Positions 8,008 to 11,126 of a stretch of DNA of 11,126 nucleotides are shown piece by piece. Position 1 is the first letter of the stretch; the number at the start of each line of letters is the position of its first letter. The stretch spans positions 1 through 11,126 of the forward strand of contig CALCYP010000017.1 of assembly GCA_937906635.1 (NCBI GenBank), written 5' to 3'. The translations under genes were made by a program, and so were the position numbers. This stretch comes from an uncultured bacterium. Its GTDB lineage: Bacteria > Patescibacteriota > Gracilibacteria > Absconditabacterales > Absconditicoccaceae. Below the pieces are notes generated by a model that was not told the DNA's origin, did not search any database, and was given only the letters and a program-made list of their open reading frames with translations.

Positions 8008-8020
8008 GTTTAATTTACAC

Positions 8021-8048
8021 TTGCAACAACAAATAAATTACTTATAAT
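8021..8048 (+). promoter_or_regulatory. Sigma-70-type promoter for the 8080 gene
   Basis: TTGCAA (8021-8026), 16-bp spacer, TATAAT (8043-8048), with transcription expected near 8055 and a leader of about 25 nt. The -35 hexamer is identical to that of rny. Confidence 0.6.
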
Positions 8049-8079
8049 ACAGAAAATATTTTACATATTGTAAAAAAAC

Positions 8080-8643
8080 ATGCTATTTGATTTCAACGCT
8101 TTCATAGGAGAACTTAGGGAAAATCCAGAAAAAAAGGAGATAATAGGAAAATACGAAAATGCTCTTGGAGAAATTGCTTGATGACTAAAAGAACAAATTC
8201 GATACAGAGATTATCTTAGTACTTTTTCTCCTAAAAAATACTTGGTACCAGATGAATTACAAAATGATTTCGATTGGGATTTATTACAACAACTAGTTTT
8301 ATGATCTTTTTCAAGCGATTATGAATTAAAAGCTAGTGAATGACAAGAGTTACCAGAACTATATATCGCAGTAAAAAGTGGAGATCAAAGTATCGTAAAA
8401 AAAGTTTCAGAATTACGATCTTTCCAAATTCAGAGATTATATGAAATATATGTAGAAGAACAAATCAATTTAGAAATATTGAGACAAGGTAGTGAAGATG
8501 AAAAAAATGCGATTGAACAAGAAAGGATCATGAGACAAAAGAGATGGCAAGCAATACTCGATACATTATGAATGGCACAAGAAGCCGCAGAACAAAAAGA
8601 ACAACAAGCCAAAAGCCTGGACGAACTTATGTGAAAACTATAA
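8080..8643 (+). CDS. Helical Gln/Glu-rich protein of unknown function
   Basis: Encodes 187 aa, only when TGA is read as Gly (six TGA and five GGN glycines, with two consecutive TGA in EIAGGLKEQ). There is no signal peptide or membrane segment, so it is probably cytoplasmic. It is charged and predicted mostly helical. The C-terminal third, from YVEEQINLEILRQGSEDEK to AEQKEQQAKSLDELMGKL, is rich in Glu, Gln and Lys and could form a coiled coil. The middle (LPELYIAVKSGDQSIVKKVS) has a short repeat-like helix pair. I do not recognise a family. It is a monocistronic unit with its own promoter and a terminator shared with the convergent pilus operon. Codon use, including TGA, shows it is native, unlike the two genes before it. 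Confidence 0.85.
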
Positions 8644-8665
8644 TAAATCAAATATTTCAAAAAAA

Positions 8666-8691
8666 AGCCCCACAATACCGTGGAGCTTTTT
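8666..8691. terminator. Bidirectional terminator between convergent transcripts
   Basis: AGCCCCAC (8666-8673) pairs with GTGGAGCT (8680-8687) with one mismatch. It is followed on the plus strand by a T run (8687-8691) and preceded by an A run (from 8659), which becomes a T run for minus-strand transcripts. It can serve both the 8080 gene and the pilus operon that ends at 8705. Confidence 0.75.
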
Positions 8692-8704
8692 GTATATAGT
8701 AAAT

Positions 8705-9652
8705 TTATTCTGTGTACCACTCATTTGCCGACATCGTAGAATCTTCATAAATTGATGTATCTACATAAGGATTTATGAAAAACGATGGCAATGGTTGTGC
8801 ATAAATTGCTTGTAATCACACAGTTTTACCTCTATACTCTCACCTACTTGAAATAAAATATTTTGTAGTTGGCCATGGAAATTCTTTATTAGCATTTGAA
8901 GATCCTGCATCAATACAAAATTTTACATCATTCTCAGTAGGATTTGAAATTATTATATACGATAAATACTTTTTATCATCCCATGGTAATGCATTACCGT
9001 ACATACTATCAAAATTATTAAAATATTTTTTAAAAAAAGAAGAATCAAACTCCAATCATGTCATATAAATATAATCCCAAAGAATACTATCTCAGGATTG
9101 AAAAATAACTCATATATCCATTTTGGGATTACTACTATATCAATCTCATAAAAATTTCAATAACAAATTGTTTCTTGCATCTGCCAAAAACAGATAAATA
9201 CTATTGCTAGAAAAAATAGTATTATAATCCGATGAATTATCATAAAACATAGGCAAAGTCATAGATCATTTAGCTGGAATAGAAAGTGCTACATTTTCAT
9301 TACACTCAGTATTTTTCCAAAATTCATTAGACAGAAATGTTGATCTTCACAAAATAGAGACAAGGAATCATTCTCAAGTTCAACCAAGATTATCATTTAT
9401 TACATCAGCCAATTGTATATTATGAGAAAATCAAACATCAGAATTATCTATCTCCGTCAAAGCTAACTCCAATCATGCTTTTGCATAATAATAAGATTTA
9501 TAATAACTATAACTATTATCTGTATATGAAATCAAATTATTCAAAAAATTCATACTCAGAATACCCATCAAAGAACACGCCAAAAGTACTAATATCACCA
9601 ATATACTTATATTTCAATTCAATTTTCTATGTCTAAATTTTATAAATTTCAT
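8705..9652 (-). CDS. PilX-like type IV pilus-associated protein
   Basis: Encodes 315 aa in code 25, probably a minor component of a type IV pilus. A short basic leader (MKFIKFRHRKLNG) precedes a hydrophobic helix (ISILVILVLLACSLMGILSM, about 15-36), followed by YYKSYYYAKAGLELALTEID, the aromatic/Ala-Gly-Glu-Leu pattern typical of PilX and GspK N-terminal domains. The residue before the helix, G13, a candidate prepilin-peptidase site, is a TGA codon. There is no Glu at position +5 after it, as in many PilX/GspK proteins. The rest is a large extracellular-type domain with several aromatic and Asn-rich stretches that I do not recognise. It is the last gene of a three-gene pilin operon, 11 nt after the preceding stop codon. 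Confidence 0.7.
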
Positions 9653-9663
9653 ACAAAGGATTA

Positions 9664-10269
9664 CTATATATTAAAAAAATGTTGAACTAAAAGATGTATA
9701 TCATTCGCCCAAAAATCCTCAGTATAGCGTTTTGGATATATATCAACAAATAACCAAAATCAATCATCATTTATACATGCAAAATAGTTTGTTTCACATT
9801 CATCCGATTCAAAATAAGAGTCTGAATAAGGAATAATCTTAAATTTTGCCTGACTAAAATATACCGAATCACTTGTCAACATTATAGGGTTTGCTTCATC
9901 TCATGTTTTCAAAAATAATGAACATCACGATTGTAAATTTGAAAAATCAGGAGTCTGTGAAAATTCAACACAATCTCCACTAGAATATATTTCCAAATTT
10001 CAATCTTCTCATGATAAATACAAGATATTAGTAAATCATTTAGTACTTGCCAAAGATTCATTATATTTTTCAAAATCAACCGAATTTCTATTTGCAAAAT
10101 TTTGTAAAATTTCAGAAACGAACAAAAACTCTTCATTTACTGTTTTTTGTTGTTCTACTCTAAAAGATATATCTGATATTGTCTTATATGTCCTAAACAA
10201 AACGATAGAGAATATCCCTAATATACATATAACTGTCAAAAGTTCTATCAATGTAAAAGCTTTTTTCAT
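9664..10269 (-). CDS. Type IV prepilin-like protein (minor pilin/pseudopilin)
   Basis: Encodes 201 aa in code 25, ending with TAG. The N-terminus MKKAFTLIELLTVICILGIF is a canonical class III signal: a two-lysine leader, cleavage before Phe, Glu at +5, then a hydrophobic helix (about 5-25). The residue before the cleavage site is Ala and not Gly. After the helix comes an amphipathic stretch (FRVEQQKTVNEEFLFVSEIL) and a C-terminal domain with Cys residues that may form disulfides (GDCVEFSQ, SGCSLF, DECETNYFACINDDG). Its ATG directly follows the stop codon of the upstream pilin gene (TAA then ATG, no gap), so translation is likely coupled. It is a candidate PilW/GspJ-type pilin, judged from its position between PilV- and PilX-like genes, not from a clear domain match. 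Confidence 0.8.
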
Positions 10270-10983
10270 TTAATAGTTTCAAATAAAACTTTCAAAAACA
10301 ATATCTCACGTTTTTCACGATTTATCATACAACACATGAGACTCTACTTTTAATATTTTATCATTTGGCAAAACATTTGTATATGTATTTGATTGAACTG
10401 AATCACTTTTGACAGGATAAACCATTTCAAAGCTATCATCTTTAGCATCGATATATACTGGTGAAAAAGAAAGATATCTTGCAAATATTGTCTCTTCTCC
10501 TCAGTCATTTGCATCACAATAAGCATACCAATACATATCATCTCAAGAAAACAAGCACAACTGATTTGCTCTAAATAAGGTACCAAAAGATTCTTGTTTA
10601 TCTTCCAACTTTTGATATAAATAATTATCTTTATCAAACGATAATTTTAGTATTTGACTAATTCAAAACTTTCATTCACAAATCCTATCTTCAGGATTAT
10701 CCAAATCTCAAAGATAATTATTTAATATATCAGACGACCAATCGTAGATTTCATTATTCATCACACAATCCCAAGATAAATTTTTCTCTAAATTTGAATC
10801 TCTGACATTATACAATAGTTCAATTCACTCTTTTGCCAAAACTGTAGCTTGTAATTTTATATTAGCAGTATCCAATGTTGAGAGATTTCCTGTCAATACT
10901 CTCAACACAGCCAAAATACCGATTGCAAAAACGGATATAGCTATCAATATTTCTATCAAGGTAAATGCTAATTTTTTTTTCAT
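10270..10983 (-). CDS. PilV-like type IV prepilin
   Basis: Encodes 237 aa in code 25. The start MKKKLAFTLIEILIAISVFA is a class III prepilin signal with Ala at -1 and Glu at +5. The helix continues as IGILAVLRVLTGNLSTLD, close to the SxGLL-type pattern of PilV/GspI pilins, then ATVLAKEGIELLYNVRDSN, a segment seen in many CPR prepilins. The remaining region contains Cys residues at WDCVMN, RICEGK, QLCLFSG and YCDAND. I chose the ATG at 10983; an in-frame start at 11010 would add nine residues ahead of the basic leader and would lie at the expected promoter. It is the first gene of the operon with the other two pilins. Confidence 0.85.
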
Positions 10984-11012
10984 CACAAAAGCATTAAATA
11001 TTACATACAAAC

Positions 11013-11040
11013 TTTATAAAAAAACAAAAATAATATTCAA
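11013..11040 (-). promoter_or_regulatory. Sigma-70-type promoter of the minor-pilin operon
   Basis: On the minus strand: TTGAAT (11040-11035), 16-bp spacer, TATAAA (11018-11013). Transcription is expected near 11006, about 23 nt before the ATG at 10983, which supports that start. Confidence 0.45.
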
Positions 11041-11067
11041 TATAAAATTAAGTTTAATAAAAAAGTT

Positions 11068-11126
11068 TTACTTACAATCAATAACTTTTAATTTACATAA
11101 ATCAGATGAAATTTCAAAACAATACT
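11068..11126 (-). CDS. 3' end of an unidentified gene, possibly another pilin
   Basis: The frame YCFEISSDLCKLKVIDCK ends at TAA (11070-11068) and is open to the window edge. Three cysteines in 18 residues, and its place just upstream of the prepilin genes in the same direction, would fit the disulfide-bearing tail of a pilin. This is a guess from position and a short fragment; the other two frames also reach stops within about 40 nt. Confidence 0.35.
   Translation of the reverse strand, partial: YCFEISSDLCKLKVIDCK

Noticed and set aside
1..11126. tRNA or rRNA genes
   Set aside because: I saw no cloverleaf-like or rRNA-like stretch; nearly all of the window is accounted for by coding frames and short intergenic regions.

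Overview
The window reads as a low-GC genome from the Candidate Phyla Radiation lineage that reads UGA as glycine (genetic code 25, Gracilibacteria/BD1-5 or Absconditabacteria/SR1). With the standard code almost every gene is broken into fragments. With TGA read as Gly, nine of eleven readable genes become full-length or continuous frames (a twelfth frame is only a short tail at the right edge). The reassigned codon sits at diagnostic glycines: the SAM-binding loops of a DNA methyltransferase and of RsmA/KsgA, and the GxxG loop of the RNase Y KH domain. TGG still encodes Trp. The window alone does not separate Gracilibacteria from Absconditabacteria.

Left to right: a beta-class adenine-type DNA methyltransferase on the minus strand, running off the left edge (1-1258); a gene-free stretch with a long imperfect palindrome; a plus-strand AMMECR1-like protein (1564-1998) that abuts, tail to tail, a minus-strand membrane-anchored baseplate-J/gp47-like protein of a CPR type (1999-3528). 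This is preceded in the same operon by a seven-TM protein with a faint Lgt-like layout (3531-4313). A GTCGGCAGTC-type inverted repeat cluster then separates it from RNase Y (rny, 4503-6002, minus). A compact divergent promoter region separates rny from rsmA/ksgA (6137-6907, plus).

The next block (about 6908-8010) differs from its surroundings: two tandem, diverged paralogues encoding small secreted proteins with Bacteroidota-like signal peptides, each with its own promoter and terminator. All 12 of their glycines are GGN and none is TGA, whereas the neighbours use TGA for about half. This suggests recent acquisition from a standard-code organism. A code-25 helical protein of unknown function (8080-8643) follows, ending at a bidirectional terminator.

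The right end is a minus-strand minor-pilin operon (10983 to 8705): a PilV-like prepilin, a second class III-type prepilin and a PilX-like pilus protein, tightly packed. Such genes fit a type IV pilus used for surface or host-cell attachment. At the right edge is the probable 3' end of another minus-strand gene.

Six good sigma-70-like promoters, and a seventh weaker one, share an exact 16-bp spacer between -35 and -10. No start codon in the window has a convincing Shine-Dalgarno sequence.
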